The notes beneath the pieces were generated by a model that saw nothing but the letters and a program-made list of their open reading frames with translations, did not search any database and was not told the DNA's origin. The position numbers were made by a program, and so were the translations under genes. From Cohaesibacter sp. (GTDB lineage Bacteria; Pseudomonadota; Alphaproteobacteria; Rhizobiales; Cohaesibacteraceae), in contig JAOAQZ010000036.1 of assembly GCA_025210795.1 (NCBI GenBank), positions 62,001 through 126,000 on the forward strand: a stretch of 64,000 nt of DNA, read 5' to 3'. Shown here piece by piece: positions 16,805 to 27,362 of this stretch (within the stretch, counting starts at the first letter, position 1; the number at the start of each line of letters is the position of its first letter).

Positions 16805-17770
16805 TCAGGTCCAGAGTGAGGGCAGCATTTCAAGGCCGATCAGATGCTCTGCCAGCAAGGTGGCATAGAGCGCAAAGAGATAAAGAATGGAGAAGCCGAA
16901 CATCTGGCCTGCAGCCTTGCGTGCTGGCGCGCCTTCGCGAATGAAATAGACGCGCAGCGCAGCAACAAGGAAGACCGCCCCCAAGACCGAGGACAGAACG
17001 GCATAGCTGATACCAGCAAAGCCGAGCAAGGCAGGCGCGATGCCCAATGGGACAACAATGAGGCTATAGAGCAGGATCTGGCTACGGGTTACCGCTTCGC
17101 CCGCAACAACAGGCAACATGGGCACTCCGGCATTTTTATAATCATCGCTTTTCAAAAGCGCCAAGGCCCAGAAGTGAGGCGGCGTCCACATGAAGATGAT
17201 GAGAAAGAGCACTATGCCCTCGATAGTGACAGAGCCAGTCACCGCAGCCCAGCCAATCATCGGAGGGAAGGCTCCAGCCGCACCGCCAATGACAATATTT
17301 TGCGGTGTCGAACGCTTGAGCCACATGGTGTAAACCACGGCATAGAAAAAGATGGTGAAAGCCAGAAGCCCTGCAGAGAGCCAGTTGACCAGCACGCCCA
17401 GCATCAGAACAGAGCCTGCTGACAGGGTAAGGCCAAAGCCCAAAGCCTGACCGGGGGTTACCTTACCCGCAGGGATTGGACGATTGGCGGTCCGCTTCAT
17501 GATGCGGTCGATATCTGCGTCATACCACATATTCAGCGCGCCGGATGCACCGCCACCAATAGCAATGCACAAAACGGCGATAAAGCCTTCAAAAGGATGG
17601 ATAGAGCCCGGGGTCATAGCCATGGCAACAGCAAGGCCGACAAAAGCGGTGAAGACAACCAGAGACATCACCCGCGGCTTGAGCAAGGCGATATAGTCGC
17701 GAACATCAGCGCCGCCAAATTCCACTTCGCTGAATGTGCTGCTCTGTTCTGTCTGCTCAACTACACTCAT
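16805..17770 (-). CDS. ctaB: Protoheme IX farnesyltransferase (heme o synthase)
   Basis: Attaches a farnesyl group to heme b to make heme o, precursor of heme a for the aa3 oxidase. The 321-residue polytopic protein shows the UbiA-type motif [21 protein letters not shown] (first Asp-rich loop, about residues 80-100), the [16 protein letters not shown] entry helix, and [28 protein letters not shown] (second conserved loop). It follows coxA with a 276-base gap and precedes coxF. Confidence 0.97.
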   Translation of the reverse strand: MSVVEQTEQSSTFSEVEFGGADVRDYIALLKPRVMSLVVFTAFVGLAVAMAMTPGSIHPFEGFIAVLCIAIGGGASGALNMWYDADIDRIMKRTANRPIPAGKVTPGQALGFGLTLSAGSVLMLGVLVNWLSAGLLAFTIFFYAVVYTMWLKRSTPQNIVIGGAAGAFPPMIGWAAVTGSVTIEGIVLFLIIFMWTPPHFWALALLKSDDYKNAGVPMLPVVAGEAVTRSQILLYSLIVVPLGIAPALLGFAGISYAVLSSVLGAVFLVAALRVYFIREGAPARKAAGQMFGFSILYLFALYATLLAEHLIGLEMLPSLWT

Positions 17771-17999
17771 TTGGTCCTCTCACTCCCTTTGGTCCTGTAC
17801 TGGCAGAGCATCGTCCTTTGCCCAGATCCCCTCACGGCTTTTTTAAAAGCTCTTAATCGATCCAGGTGTCTCTGCCGGGCACATTTTCAAGATATCAAGT
17901 CTGGTCTTCTTACAATCTCGCCAGCCAGATCATTGATCTGCTATCAGGCCTGATATCTGGAAAATGGGCCTTGGCCTTCTCAACTTTCGCGATTGGGCC

Positions 18000-18028
18000 G
18001 AGCAACCCCGCAAAGGGCGGGATTGCTC
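18000..18028 (-). other. Stable hairpin just after coxA
   Basis: On the minus strand GAGCAATCCCGC and GCGGGGTTGCTC form a 12-base stem (two G-T pairs) 19 bases after the coxA stop. No T run follows. It is probably an mRNA 3' processing or stabilising structure separating highly expressed coxBA from ctaB. Nothing else is seen in the 276-base coxA-ctaB gap. Confidence 0.5.
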
Positions 18029-18046
18029 TTGATCTTTTTGCTGCGC

Positions 18047-19678
<1,632 letters not shown>

Positions 19679-20575
19679 CTATTGCGCTGCTACCTGTAGT
19701 TTGGATTTAAGTTCGAGAGAGGCAGTAAGGGCCTTGTTGGCTTCTTCTACATCATCTGCTGCGGCTGCAAGCCAGGCATCATATTGCTCTTGGCTGACGA
19801 CGCGCACTGCCAAAGGCATGAAGGCGTGGTCCTTGCCGCACAATTCCGAGCACTGGCCGTAATACATGCCTTCGCGATCGGCCTTGAACCAGCTTTCGTT
19901 CAGGCGACCCGGGATAGCATCCATTTTCACGCCAAAGGCTGGCACGGCATAGGCATGAATCACATCAGCCGAAGTGATCTGCAGGCGCACAATCTTGCCA
20001 ACCGGCACGACCATTTCGTTGTCGACGGCCAGAAGACGTGGCTCCTTGTTTCCTTGCTCGGCGATTTCCTCATCGCTGAGCATGATGGAATCAAAGGAGA
20101 CATCAGGATTGTCGGGATATTCATAGCCCCAGTACCACTGATAGCCCGTCACCTTGATGGTCAGATCCGCGCTTGGAATTTCCATCTGCTTGTAAAGCAG
20201 GCGGAAGCTTGGCACAGCCAGAACCAGCAAAATGAGAATGGGGACAACGGTCCAGACAATCTCGATCATCGTATTATGCGATGTCTTGGATGGAACCGGA
20301 TTGGCCTTGGCATTGAACTTGAAGACAACCATGGCCAACAAGATAGCCACGAACACAACAATGACACCGATAATCCAGAATGTGAAATTCCCAAACCAGT
20401 GAATGTCATCCATCACTGTGCTTGCGCTTTCCTGCAACCCAAGGCCCCAGGCCGTGGGCTGAGAAGCCTGCGCAATTGTGGGAAGGATGCCGGCACCAAT
20501 AAACGCCAGCAGCGGAGCTGCCAACTGCGCTGGTCCCCGCAAGATCGTTTCAAATAGACGTTTGCCGATAGACAC
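19679..20575 (-). CDS. coxB: Cytochrome c oxidase subunit II
   Basis: Receives electrons from cytochrome c through the dinuclear CuA centre. After a signal/leader region (ILRGPAQLAAPLLAFIGAGILPTIAQA) come two membrane helices (about residues 64-85 and 109-128) and a cupredoxin domain. The CuA ligands are in SADVIHAYAVPAFGVKMDAIPG and GQCSELCGKDHAFMPLAV. The GTG at 20575 is chosen because a GGAGGAGCGAGG ribosome site lies directly upstream; longer frames reach 20647 without one. It is the first gene of the cox operon, with a long control region upstream. Confidence 0.96.
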   Translation of the reverse strand: MSIGKRLFETILRGPAQLAAPLLAFIGAGILPTIAQASQPTAWGLGLQESASTVMDDIHWFGNFTFWIIGVIVVFVAILLAMVVFKFNAKANPVPSKTSHNTMIEIVWTVVPILILLVLAVPSFRLLYKQMEIPSADLTIKVTGYQWYWGYEYPDNPDVSFDSIMLSDEEIAEQGNKEPRLLAVDNEMVVPVGKIVRLQITSADVIHAYAVPAFGVKMDAIPGRLNESWFKADREGMYYGQCSELCGKDHAFMPLAVRVVSQEQYDAWLAAAADDVEEANKALTASLELKSKLQVAAQ

Positions 20576-20862
20576 GTCCTCGCTCCTCCTACTTTCTTCG
20601 CCCCTCTTGCGAAGACATCTGCTTTGGTCCAGTTGGCAGCCTTGCATCTGGGCAAAGCCTTCAAAGGCAGGTCCGCGATGCGGACCATATGGGGCTCTGC
20701 CCCTTTGCCTTTAGCCATGGTCCTTGCAGACCTTGTCAGATCCTGTCTCGCTCGGCCCTTTGGGTATTTGCATTCCCGCATGAGGCGAAAATGCAGATGA
20801 GCCGGTCACCTGCTCTTTCAGGGATTGTTGTGGTCACATCCCTTTGTTTTGGTCAGGCAAAA

Positions 20863-20876
20863 TTGATTCAGATCAA
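20863..20876. promoter_or_regulatory. FNR/FixK-type box TTGATTCAGATCAA
   Basis: The sequence TTGAT-TCAG-ATCAA matches the consensus TTGAT-N4-ATCAA bound by FNR, FnrN and FixK. It lies 287 bases upstream of the coxB start and 270 bases upstream of the ialB-like start. A repressing or activating role cannot be told from distance alone. Confidence 0.7.
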
Positions 20877-20896
20877 ATCCCTCTTATTCAGGCATA

Positions 20897-20913
20897 TGCG
20901 ACAGCCTGTCGCA
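20897..20913. promoter_or_regulatory. RegA/PrrA/ActR-type palindrome TGCGACA-GCC-TGTCGCA
   Basis: Two 7-base arms with a 3-base spacer match the GCGNC-Nx-GNCGC pattern described for the RegA/PrrA/ActR redox response regulators. A third direct copy of TGCGACA lies at 20936-20942. The site is 20 bases from the FNR-type box. The regulator assignment is inference from the pattern. Confidence 0.55.
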
Positions 20914-21145
20914 ACCGTTTCCTATTGGACCTTAGTGCGACATTTTATCCCACTTTACATAAAAAGTGGCCTATTTCCACGATTTTTGCATTAGGGATAG
21001 TTCGTACTTATCACCATCATTGATATTTTTCCCCAATGTTTTGTTGCCACATTTGCCAAGTATGTCTGTGAGAAAGTGCTTTAAAGCGACACAGACCATG
21101 CGAATCAGGCAAATAGGTTTTGTGTCTTTACAAGTGAAAGAGATC

Positions 21146-21754
21146 ATGGTGACTGGCCAGATGATGAATTGCGATCCTGCGGCAGATATGAAAGCCGCCA
21201 ACATTATGTGCCCCTCGTCCCGCAGTCGTGCCAGCTCGGCCGCTGTGAAGTGGCTGGTGGCTGCCTTGGCGCTGTTTGGCGCAGTCCTTGCTCCAAGCCT
21301 CTTTGATCAATCCCGGGCAATGGCGCAAGGGGCTGTTCGCTCTGTTCATGGCGAATGGGAAATCCGCTGCGACACCCCTCCTGGTGCCCGTTCCGAACAA
21401 TGCGCGCTGATGCAATATGTCACTGCTGCTGATCGGGACAATGTTGGCCTGACGGTAATTGTGCTTAAAACTGCCGACAAGACCGCCCGTATTTTGCGCG
21501 TCCTCACCCCTCTTGGCGTCTTGCTGCCCCATGGTCTGGGCCTGCGGGTTGATGAGACCGATGTAGGCCGCGCCGGCTTCATTCGCTGCCTGCCGCAAGG
21601 TTGCATTGCCGAAATCATTATGGATGAAAAGCTGATCAATCTGCTGACGACAGGGAAATTTGCCACCTTCATCGTCTTCCAGACACCGGAAGAAGGCATT
21701 GGCATTCCCATTCCTCTGGAAGGCTTTAAAGCAGGCTTTGCGCAGCTGAAATAA
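21146..21754 (+). CDS. Invasion-associated locus B (IalB) family protein
   Basis: IalB-family proteins are exported proteins of alphaproteobacteria named after a Bartonella invasion factor; in free-living species the role is unknown. A long N-terminal leader with a hydrophobic segment at about residues 35-58 (AAVKWLVAALALFGAVLAPSLF) suggests export. The domain starts at VHGEWEIRCDTPPGARSEQCALMQYVTA and includes LTPLGVLLPHGLGLRVDE and the cysteine pair in IRCLPQGCIAEI. The ATG at 21146 follows AAAGAGA. It is divergent from coxB across a shared control region and ends in a strong terminator. Confidence 0.88.
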   Translation: MVTGQMMNCDPAADMKAANIMCPSSRSRASSAAVKWLVAALALFGAVLAPSLFDQSRAMAQGAVRSVHGEWEIRCDTPPGARSEQCALMQYVTAADRDNVGLTVIVLKTADKTARILRVLTPLGVLLPHGLGLRVDETDVGRAGFIRCLPQGCIAEIIMDEKLINLLTTGKFATFIVFQTPEEGIGIPIPLEGFKAGFAQLK

Positions 21755-21783
21755 TGCGCTGACGCTTTCAGATATTTCTAAAA

Positions 21784-21824
21784 CAAAGCCCCGCAAGACA
21801 GCATCTTGCGGGGCTTTGTTATTT
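21784..21824 (+). terminator. Strong terminator after the IalB gene
   Basis: A 16-base stem ACAAAGCCCCGCAAGA / TCTTGCGGGGCTTTGT with a 5-base loop is followed by TATTTT. It is 30 bases past the stop and could also serve the convergent minus-strand gene ending at 21866. Confidence 0.92.
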
Positions 21825-21865
21825 TCAGGTTTTCGCTGACTGTTCCCTAACAGGGGCTGTGAGCC

Positions 21866-22600
21866 TTAATGGACCAGATGAATGCCCTTATCGGGCTGGG
21901 TCTGGCCTTTATAGGAGCCGCGCCCCTCATCCTCTGCCTGCGGGCGGGAGGATTGGCAGCCACAGCCTGAGCCGTGGGCCTGTGCCCCCCGCGCGCCCAT
22001 AGAGCATGCCCCTTGCGGGCTGCTTTGGGCAGCAAGAGATTGCTTGAGCGCTTCAATTTCTGCCGTGGTCCAATGCTGGGCGACATTTTCAACCCCGCCC
22101 GGCATATGGCCCATAAGCGCCATGATCTTTTGTGCTTCTTCCTCGCTTGGAAAGGCCCCAAATTCAGCAAGACTGTCACCATTTGCCAGCATTGGCGTTA
22201 GCGTCAGCACCTTTTCGTCGGTTGCCCATGAGGGGCGCTGCATTTCAAAAAAGGCAATATCTCTAAAAGGCGTTCGCTCGATTTTGCGTTTGAATGTCAA
22301 GCCCCGGCTCGTCTGGGTCAGACATTGACTGGCAAGATCAATGCGGGTTTCCCGCGCTTCCCCTGCAAGGGCCGAGAGGAAAAAGGATAGCCCGCCAAGC
22401 CCTGCGGCGATGCCGATAATGCCATAGGGGATCAGCACCCATGAAAAATGGTTCCAGCCGGGCGCGATGAGCAAATAATAAGGTAGCGAGAGAAGAACCG
22501 CACCAAAAACCCCAATCATGACCCGTACGGGCAAGGGATAATGGTTGCGAAATGCCAGCGGGTCCGTTTTTACCTTGGTGCCATTTCCACAACAGGACAT
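21866..22600 (-). CDS. Two-helix membrane protein with cysteine-rich ends
   Basis: I do not recognise the family. The 244-residue protein starts MSCCGNG and has two hydrophobic helices (about residues 25-47 and 54-80). A beta-rich cytoplasmic region follows (GEARETRIDLASQCLTQTSRG, then PFRDIAFFEMQRP). The C-terminal tail has several Cys and His residues (CSMGARGAQAHGSGCGCQ), which could bind a metal. The layout and the RETxIDxA plus F-x-DI pattern recur in the next gene upstream (22680-23219), so the two are likely paralogues. AAGGA precedes the ATG by six bases. Confidence 0.65.
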   Translation of the reverse strand: MSCCGNGTKVKTDPLAFRNHYPLPVRVMIGVFGAVLLSLPYYLLIAPGWNHFSWVLIPYGIIGIAAGLGGLSFFLSALAGEARETRIDLASQCLTQTSRGLTFKRKIERTPFRDIAFFEMQRPSWATDEKVLTLTPMLANGDSLAEFGAFPSEEEAQKIMALMGHMPGGVENVAQHWTTAEIEALKQSLAAQSSPQGACSMGARGAQAHGSGCGCQSSRPQAEDEGRGSYKGQTQPDKGIHLVH

Positions 22601-22679
22601 GATGCATCCTTTCTCTTCTTGCCTTGCTTTGCCGTCTCAAACTCTCTGTTATCAACCAACAGGCATTAGGGGATAACAA

Positions 22680-23219
22680 TCAGATATGGTCCGGCTCGCC
22701 CTGTTGCAAGCGCTCTTTGATACGCTTTGCGATATCGTCCGCTTCTTGCGCACTTGAAAATTGGGCAAGTTTCATCATGGCACGGCCATTGCTATCTTTC
22801 AATTCCAGCATGATCGCAGGCTGAGCTGCGGGCTCCCCGCCGCCCATCTCCACGGTCGTCATATCGGCAATTTTCAAAAAAGGCAGCGTGAAGGGGCGTG
22901 AGCGACCAAAGAGCGAGGCGGTACGCTGATGAACCTCGGCCTTGGCAAAATCGATTTCCGTCTCCCGCGACCATCCCATTATAGACTGCGACAGGCCCGC
23001 ATAGGCCAGCCCAAGGGAGATGAAAGCAACTGCCATGGCCAAAACCAGCAGCCAATTGCTATCGCCTTCCCAGCGTGGCCCCAGCAAAAGCCCCAAGGCA
23101 ACAACGAGCAATATACTGCCAATCACGGCTTTCCGCATCCGTGTTGCAGAATTGAGGTGATCGCGCACCGTGACTGTCTCGCCCGATTGCGCTTTTTGTT
23201 CTTGTTTTTCTTTGCTCAT
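22680..23219 (-). CDS. Two-helix membrane protein, paralogue of the downstream gene
   Basis: Family not recognised. The 179-residue protein has a charged N-terminus, two membrane helices (about residues 31-47 and 54-75) and a soluble region beginning SRETEIDFAKAEVHQRTASLFGRS. A PFLKIADM segment follows, then a C-terminal helix rich in charged residues. The helix pair and the RETEIDFA motif parallel the downstream 21866-22600 protein, but the cysteine-rich ends are missing. The two are adjacent on the same strand with a 79-base gap. They resemble membrane proteins with a PH-like domain, but I cannot confirm that. Confidence 0.65.
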   Translation of the reverse strand: MSKEKQEQKAQSGETVTVRDHLNSATRMRKAVIGSILLVVALGLLLGPRWEGDSNWLLVLAMAVAFISLGLAYAGLSQSIMGWSRETEIDFAKAEVHQRTASLFGRSRPFTLPFLKIADMTTVEMGGGEPAAQPAIMLELKDSNGRAMMKLAQFSSAQEADDIAKRIKERLQQGEPDHI

Positions 23220-23290
23220 TGAAAGGCTCGCACTGTCTTATCGCTTATACTCTTTTGCCGGATCTATAGCATGGCCTGTTCGCGCCTCGT

Positions 23291-23653
23291 TCAGGCAGCA
23301 AGGAACAGGCATTTATAAATCACCCAGCCAGTATAAAGAGCGATCATGGAGAGGCCACAAAAAACCGCAAAGGATCCCAGATCTTTGGCCTGACGGGCAA
23401 ATTCGGCAAATTCCATGGTCAGGTGATCGACCAGCACTTCAATTGCCGTATTAAGCGCCTCCAATCCCAGAATGAGCAGAAAGAAAAAGACCAGCAGGGC
23501 AAAATCCACCATCTCGGCCCCAAGACCTGCATAGAGAAGGACAAGGCAGAGAAAGAAGAAAACCTCGACTTGCGCGGCTGTTTCCTTCATCAAACGCTTA
23601 AGACCGCCAAGGGAATAGGCCGTTGCATTGATGGTATGGCGAATATGCTTCAT
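23291..23653 (-). CDS. dgkA: Diacylglycerol kinase
   Basis: Small integral-membrane kinase that phosphorylates diacylglycerol to phosphatidic acid in the inner membrane. At 120 residues with three membrane helices it has the expected size. The signature EALNTAIEVLVDHLT (catalytic glutamates and the substrate-binding Asn) is followed by AKDLGSFAVF, giving the active-site set of the prokaryotic DgkA family. The N-terminal amphipathic helix (SLGGLKRLMKE) is also typical. It stands between mutL and the paired membrane proteins. Confidence 0.93.
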   Translation of the reverse strand: MKHIRHTINATAYSLGGLKRLMKETAAQVEVFFFLCLVLLYAGLGAEMVDFALLVFFFLLILGLEALNTAIEVLVDHLTMEFAEFARQAKDLGSFAVFCGLSMIALYTGWVIYKCLFLAA

Positions 23654-23774
23654 TGCAGATCAGTCCTTGTCCTAATCTTTCGGGGCACATCTATTTGCGC
23701 TTTAGGGGCTAGCAAGGGAAGATGACAGGCAAAAGTCATGACGATATAAAGACCGGCATAACCTTTCGATCTGT

Positions 23775-25820
23775 CTAGCCACCGGTGCGACCAAACAGGC
23801 GCTCGATATCGGATAATTTCAGCTCCACATAAGTTGGCCGACCATGGTTGCATTGGCCGGAATGGGGCGTTGCCTCCATATCACGCAGCAGGGCATCCAT
23901 TTCTTCCGCCCGCATACGGCGGCCGGAGCGGACGGAGCCGTGACAGGCCATGGTGGCGGCGACATGATGGATTTTTTCCTCAACCCGGCTGGCCTTGTCC
24001 CATTCGGCCAGATCGTCGGCCAGATCACGCACCAGCTGGTCAAGATTGGGTTTGCCCAAAATGGCAGGGGTTTCACGCACCGCCACGGCACCGGGGCCAA
24101 ACGCATCAAGGCTCAGGCCAAGGGCCTGCAACTCTTCCTTGGCGTCTTCCAGTCGGGCAACGTCGTCTTCTTCCAGCTCGACAATATGGGGGATGAGCAA
24201 TCCCTGCCGCGCAATGCCTTTTTCTGCAATGGCGGCTTTCAGTCGTTCATAAACCAGCCGCTCATGGGCGGCATGCTGATCGACAATCACCAGCCCGTCT
24301 TCGGTTTGGGCTATGATGTAATTTTCGTGGATTTGTGCTCTGGCTGCACCCAAGGGGCGGGAGACCTTTTCGGGATCGAGCGGCATTTGTCCGGCGCGCC
24401 CAGCGGCGCTGGGCATAGAGACATCGGCCATGCGACCCTGTTGCTCTCCTCCATAGCCCTGCGGGGTTGACGGGTGCGGAGCAGAGGGCTGAAGAGGATC
24501 AAAGCTTGATGCCTGCTCTCTTGCTTCCACCGGCTCGGCGGCATGGTCCCCTGTGTCAGATTGAGGGTGATAGACAGAACTGCGCCAGTCCCAATCAAGA
24601 TTTGAGCTTGCCTGAGAAGATGGATGGGCAGGTGAATGGGCAGATGGATAGGATGGTGCGTGACTTGCAGACAGTCCTGCTCCTCCAGTGGCAGCAGGTC
24701 CGATACCTCGGGCAATGTCGGTTGCCCTCATCCCGTCGGGGCGCAGAGCTGCCAAGGTATGGTCGCCGCCGGTTGAAGTGGCCCTGTGGCCTGCCTCACC
24801 AAGGGCGCGACGGATCGCCCCCACCACAAGGCCGCGCACATGTTGCGGGTCGCGAAAGCGCACATCCGCCTTTGTGGGGTGGACATTGACATCCACCTCA
24901 TGGGGGTCCAGATCAATGAACAGCACCACACACGGATAACGGCCTCCGGCGAGAAAATCCACATAGGCCCCGCGAATGGCGCCCATAATGGTCTTGTCCT
25001 TGACCGGCCTGCCATTGACAAAGACAAATTGCTGCAAGCTGTTGGCGCGATTCAAAGTGGGCAGGCCTGCAAAGCCGGTCAGCCGCACGGCATCGCGTAT
25101 CGCATCAAGCTCTACCGCATTTTCGCGAAAGGCCTTGCCCATCACCTGCCCCATACGCATCAGGTGGGCGTCCGAACCGGTGCAGGCAGCATAATCAAGG
25201 CGGGAGCGATCCTCCCCCGTGACCACAAAGCGGACGGAAGGGTGCGCCAGAGCCATGCGCTTGATCACATCGGAAATGGCGGCATTTTCTGCCCTGTCAC
25301 TTTTAAGGAATTTAAGACGGGCGGGGGTTGAGAAAAAGAGGCCTTCCACCTCCATCCGCGTACCGATATTCAGCGCCGCTGGCTTGGTTTCGCCTGTCAT
25401 CCCCCCTTCCACGGCGATTTGCCAGGCATGGGGTTCATCTTCATGGCGGGTGGTGATGGTCAATTTGGCGATGGAGCCGATGGAGGGCAAAGCCTCACCG
25501 CGAAAGCCCAGATGGCGGATATCCATCAGATCATCGGGATCAAGTTTGGAGGTACAATGACGCTGCACCGCAAGGGCAAGATCATCGTGGCTCATGCCGC
25601 AGCCATCATCGCTGACACGGATCAGGTTCTTGCCGCCCCCAGCCGTGATGACCTCGATACGCTTGGCGCCCGCATCAATGGCATTTTCAACCAGCTCCTT
25701 GACCACAGAGGCCGGACGCTCCACCACCTCGCCCGCTGCAATCTTGTTGATGGTTGCATCATCAAGCTGGCGGATGATTGTTGAGGCTTCCGCCTGATTG
25801 CTGTGGCTGCTTTGGGACAT
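23775..25820 (-). CDS. mutL: DNA mismatch repair protein MutL
   Basis: MutL couples mismatch recognition by MutS to strand incision. The N-terminal GHKL ATPase shows INKIAAGEVVERPASVVKEL, ENAIDAGA, DDGCGM and GFRGEALPSI. A long proline/serine-rich linker (about residues 365-485) precedes the dimerisation domain. That domain carries the endonuclease motif DQHAAHERLVYE and the accessory motifs ACHGSVRSG and QCNHGRPT, so this MutL is predicted to nick DNA itself, unlike the E. coli protein. The ATG at 25820 starts MSQSSHSNQ; a TTG seven codons upstream is less likely. Length is about 681 residues. Confidence 0.97.
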   Translation of the reverse strand: MSQSSHSNQAEASTIIRQLDDATINKIAAGEVVERPASVVKELVENAIDAGAKRIEVITAGGGKNLIRVSDDGCGMSHDDLALAVQRHCTSKLDPDDLMDIRHLGFRGEALPSIGSIAKLTITTRHEDEPHAWQIAVEGGMTGETKPAALNIGTRMEVEGLFFSTPARLKFLKSDRAENAAISDVIKRMALAHPSVRFVVTGEDRSRLDYAACTGSDAHLMRMGQVMGKAFRENAVELDAIRDAVRLTGFAGLPTLNRANSLQQFVFVNGRPVKDKTIMGAIRGAYVDFLAGGRYPCVVLFIDLDPHEVDVNVHPTKADVRFRDPQHVRGLVVGAIRRALGEAGHRATSTGGDHTLAALRPDGMRATDIARGIGPAATGGAGLSASHAPSYPSAHSPAHPSSQASSNLDWDWRSSVYHPQSDTGDHAAEPVEAREQASSFDPLQPSAPHPSTPQGYGGEQQGRMADVSMPSAAGRAGQMPLDPEKVSRPLGAARAQIHENYIIAQTEDGLVIVDQHAAHERLVYERLKAAIAEKGIARQGLLIPHIVELEEDDVARLEDAKEELQALGLSLDAFGPGAVAVRETPAILGKPNLDQLVRDLADDLAEWDKASRVEEKIHHVAATMACHGSVRSGRRMRAEEMDALLRDMEATPHSGQCNHGRPTYVELKLSDIERLFGRTGG

Positions 25821-26067
25821 TGAATTAAGCGCGATCCTCAATGGCTGGTGGGGAATCAGTTTCTCTCCCCAAACTCGGTCTTCATTTTTAGCCTATCTTA
25901 AGGCCCAATGGGAATGGGGCAGAAGATTTTCACATTCTCCTCTTGCGCCTCGTACTATCCTTGCTTACGGCTCTCAAAGCTCCATTGCTAATCAGGTGAG
26001 ATTTGTGAGATAGATTTATTTTCAGTAAGCCTATGCATAGGGATCCAGATATCATGAGGCATTTGAG

Positions 26068-26814
26068 ATGATGGACTTACCTCTACTGGCCCTGACTTTA
26101 CTCACCTTTTTTATCGCCGGTCTCGTCAAGGGCGTTGTCGGGCTCGGCCTTCCCACCGTGGCAGTGGGGCTGATTGCCCTTTTTTATGATCTACCCACGG
26201 CGATGATCCTGTTTTTGGCGCCCGCCTTTGTCACCAATATCTGGCAGGCTGCCTATGGCGGACATGGGCGGGTTCTTTTGCGCCGCCTTTGGGTTTTTCT
26301 GATGCTTGTTATCGCTTTTGTTTTTGTTGGCGCGCAGGCATTGGTGCAAATTGATCTTGATGCCCTTACTGCTATTTTAGGCTTTAGCCTGTGTGTCTAT
26401 GCCGTGCTTAGCCTGATTGGGTTGCAGCTTTCCTTTGCCCCACATCAGGAAAGCTGGGCGGGGCCGCTGATGGGAGCGCTTAATGGCACCCTTACCGGCA
26501 TGACCGGTTCTTTTGCCGTACCGGGCATTATGTATTTGCAGGCCCTTGGCCTTAAGCGTGATGAGCTTATTCAGGCCATGGGGCTTTTATTTTGCCTCTC
26601 CACCCTTGCTCTTGGTCTTGCCTTGGGGCGTCACAATTTTATCGACGGGGAGCGAGGGCTTTATTCAGTTCTGGCCATTGCCCCCGCCCTGTTGGGCATG
26701 CGGCTTGGGCAATCGGTCAGAGCGGGATTGTCAGAGGCCCTGTTTCGCCGCCTCTTCTTCATCGCCATCCTTATTCTGGGGCTGTTTATTCTCGCCCGTG
26801 CGCTTCTTTTCTAG
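26068..26814 (+). CDS. TauE/SafE-family (COG0730) permease
   Basis: Membrane transporter of the sulfite exporter TauE/SafE family; the substrate is often a sulfur-containing anion but is not known here. The 248-residue protein has about eight hydrophobic helices in two repeats. The first repeat starts FFIAGLVKGVVGLGLPTVAVGL, and the second has GPLMGALNGTLTGMTGSFAVPGIMYLQ. It is monocistronic and ends 16 bases from the convergent tadA stop. Confidence 0.87.
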   Translation: MMDLPLLALTLLTFFIAGLVKGVVGLGLPTVAVGLIALFYDLPTAMILFLAPAFVTNIWQAAYGGHGRVLLRRLWVFLMLVIAFVFVGAQALVQIDLDALTAILGFSLCVYAVLSLIGLQLSFAPHQESWAGPLMGALNGTLTGMTGSFAVPGIMYLQALGLKRDELIQAMGLLFCLSTLALGLALGRHNFIDGERGLYSVLAIAPALLGMRLGQSVRAGLSEALFRRLFFIAILILGLFILARALLF

Positions 26815-26829
26815 GTCTTAAATTGGGCA

Positions 26830-27300
26830 TCACTCCCGCCTGTCTTTGAAAAATTCAACAAGCAGGCGGGCGCATTCCTTTTCGTGAAAGCCGGAATAGA
26901 CCTCTGGCGCATGATGACAGATGGGCTGGTGATAGAGGCACGGGCCATTCTCTACCGCGCCGCCTTTAACATCACCCGCGCCAAAATAAAGCCGCCTGAT
27001 ACGCGCAAAGGAAATGGCCGCGGCACACATGGGGCATGGCTCAAGGGTTACATAGAGATCGCAATCGGGAAGACGCTGGCTCCCTAGCTGGTCGCAGGCT
27101 TGCCGGATGACCAGAATTTCTGCATGCGCAGTGGGGTCATTGAGCTCAATGGTGCGGTTACCAGCCCGGGCGATCACCGCTCCATCCTTCACGAGGACAG
27201 CGCCGATGGGCACTTCGCCCCGCTCTTGGGCCGCCTTAGCCTCAAAAAGGGCCTGCTCCATGAAGCTTTGGCCGTCCTTTTTTGCATATCTGTTATGCAT
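26830..27300 (-). CDS. tadA: tRNA adenosine(34) deaminase
   Basis: Deaminates A34 to inosine in the tRNA anticodon wobble position. The zinc/catalytic motifs are DPTAHAEILVIR (His and the catalytic Glu) and EPCPMCAAAISFARI (two cysteines). Length is about 143-156 residues depending on start: the first ATG at 27300 or the ATG at 27261 (MEQALFEAKAAQERGEVPIG), where the family usually begins. The gene is divergent from and close to the rluB-like gene, with rsmD beyond, as in related genomes. Confidence 0.94.
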   Translation of the reverse strand: MHNRYAKKDGQSFMEQALFEAKAAQERGEVPIGAVLVKDGAVIARAGNRTIELNDPTAHAEILVIRQACDQLGSQRLPDCDLYVTLEPCPMCAAAISFARIRRLYFGAGDVKGGAVENGPCLYHQPICHHAPEVYSGFHEKECARLLVEFFKDRRE

Positions 27301-27362
27301 TGCGGGCTGTATCTCTCTTTTCTTCTCGCCTTTTCTGTCTGTCTTTGCTAAAGGCTTTCGCC

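Larger units (their letters stand above)
20576..21145. promoter_or_regulatory. Divergent control region coxB / ialB-like gene
   Basis: A 570-base gene-free region between two divergent genes. It contains an FNR/FixK-type box (20863-20876) and, 20 bases further, a GCGAC-N5-GTCGC palindrome (20898-20912), with a third TGCGACA heptamer at 20936-20942. The sequence around 20960-21060 is A/T-rich. The layout suggests oxygen and redox control of the aa3 oxidase, the IalB gene or both. Confidence 0.6.

Noticed and set aside
14939..16819. Open plus-strand frame of 626 codons across coxC and ctaG
   Set aside because: Antisense to two certain oxidase genes with strong family motifs; it has no domain-like sequence and is a codon-bias shadow.
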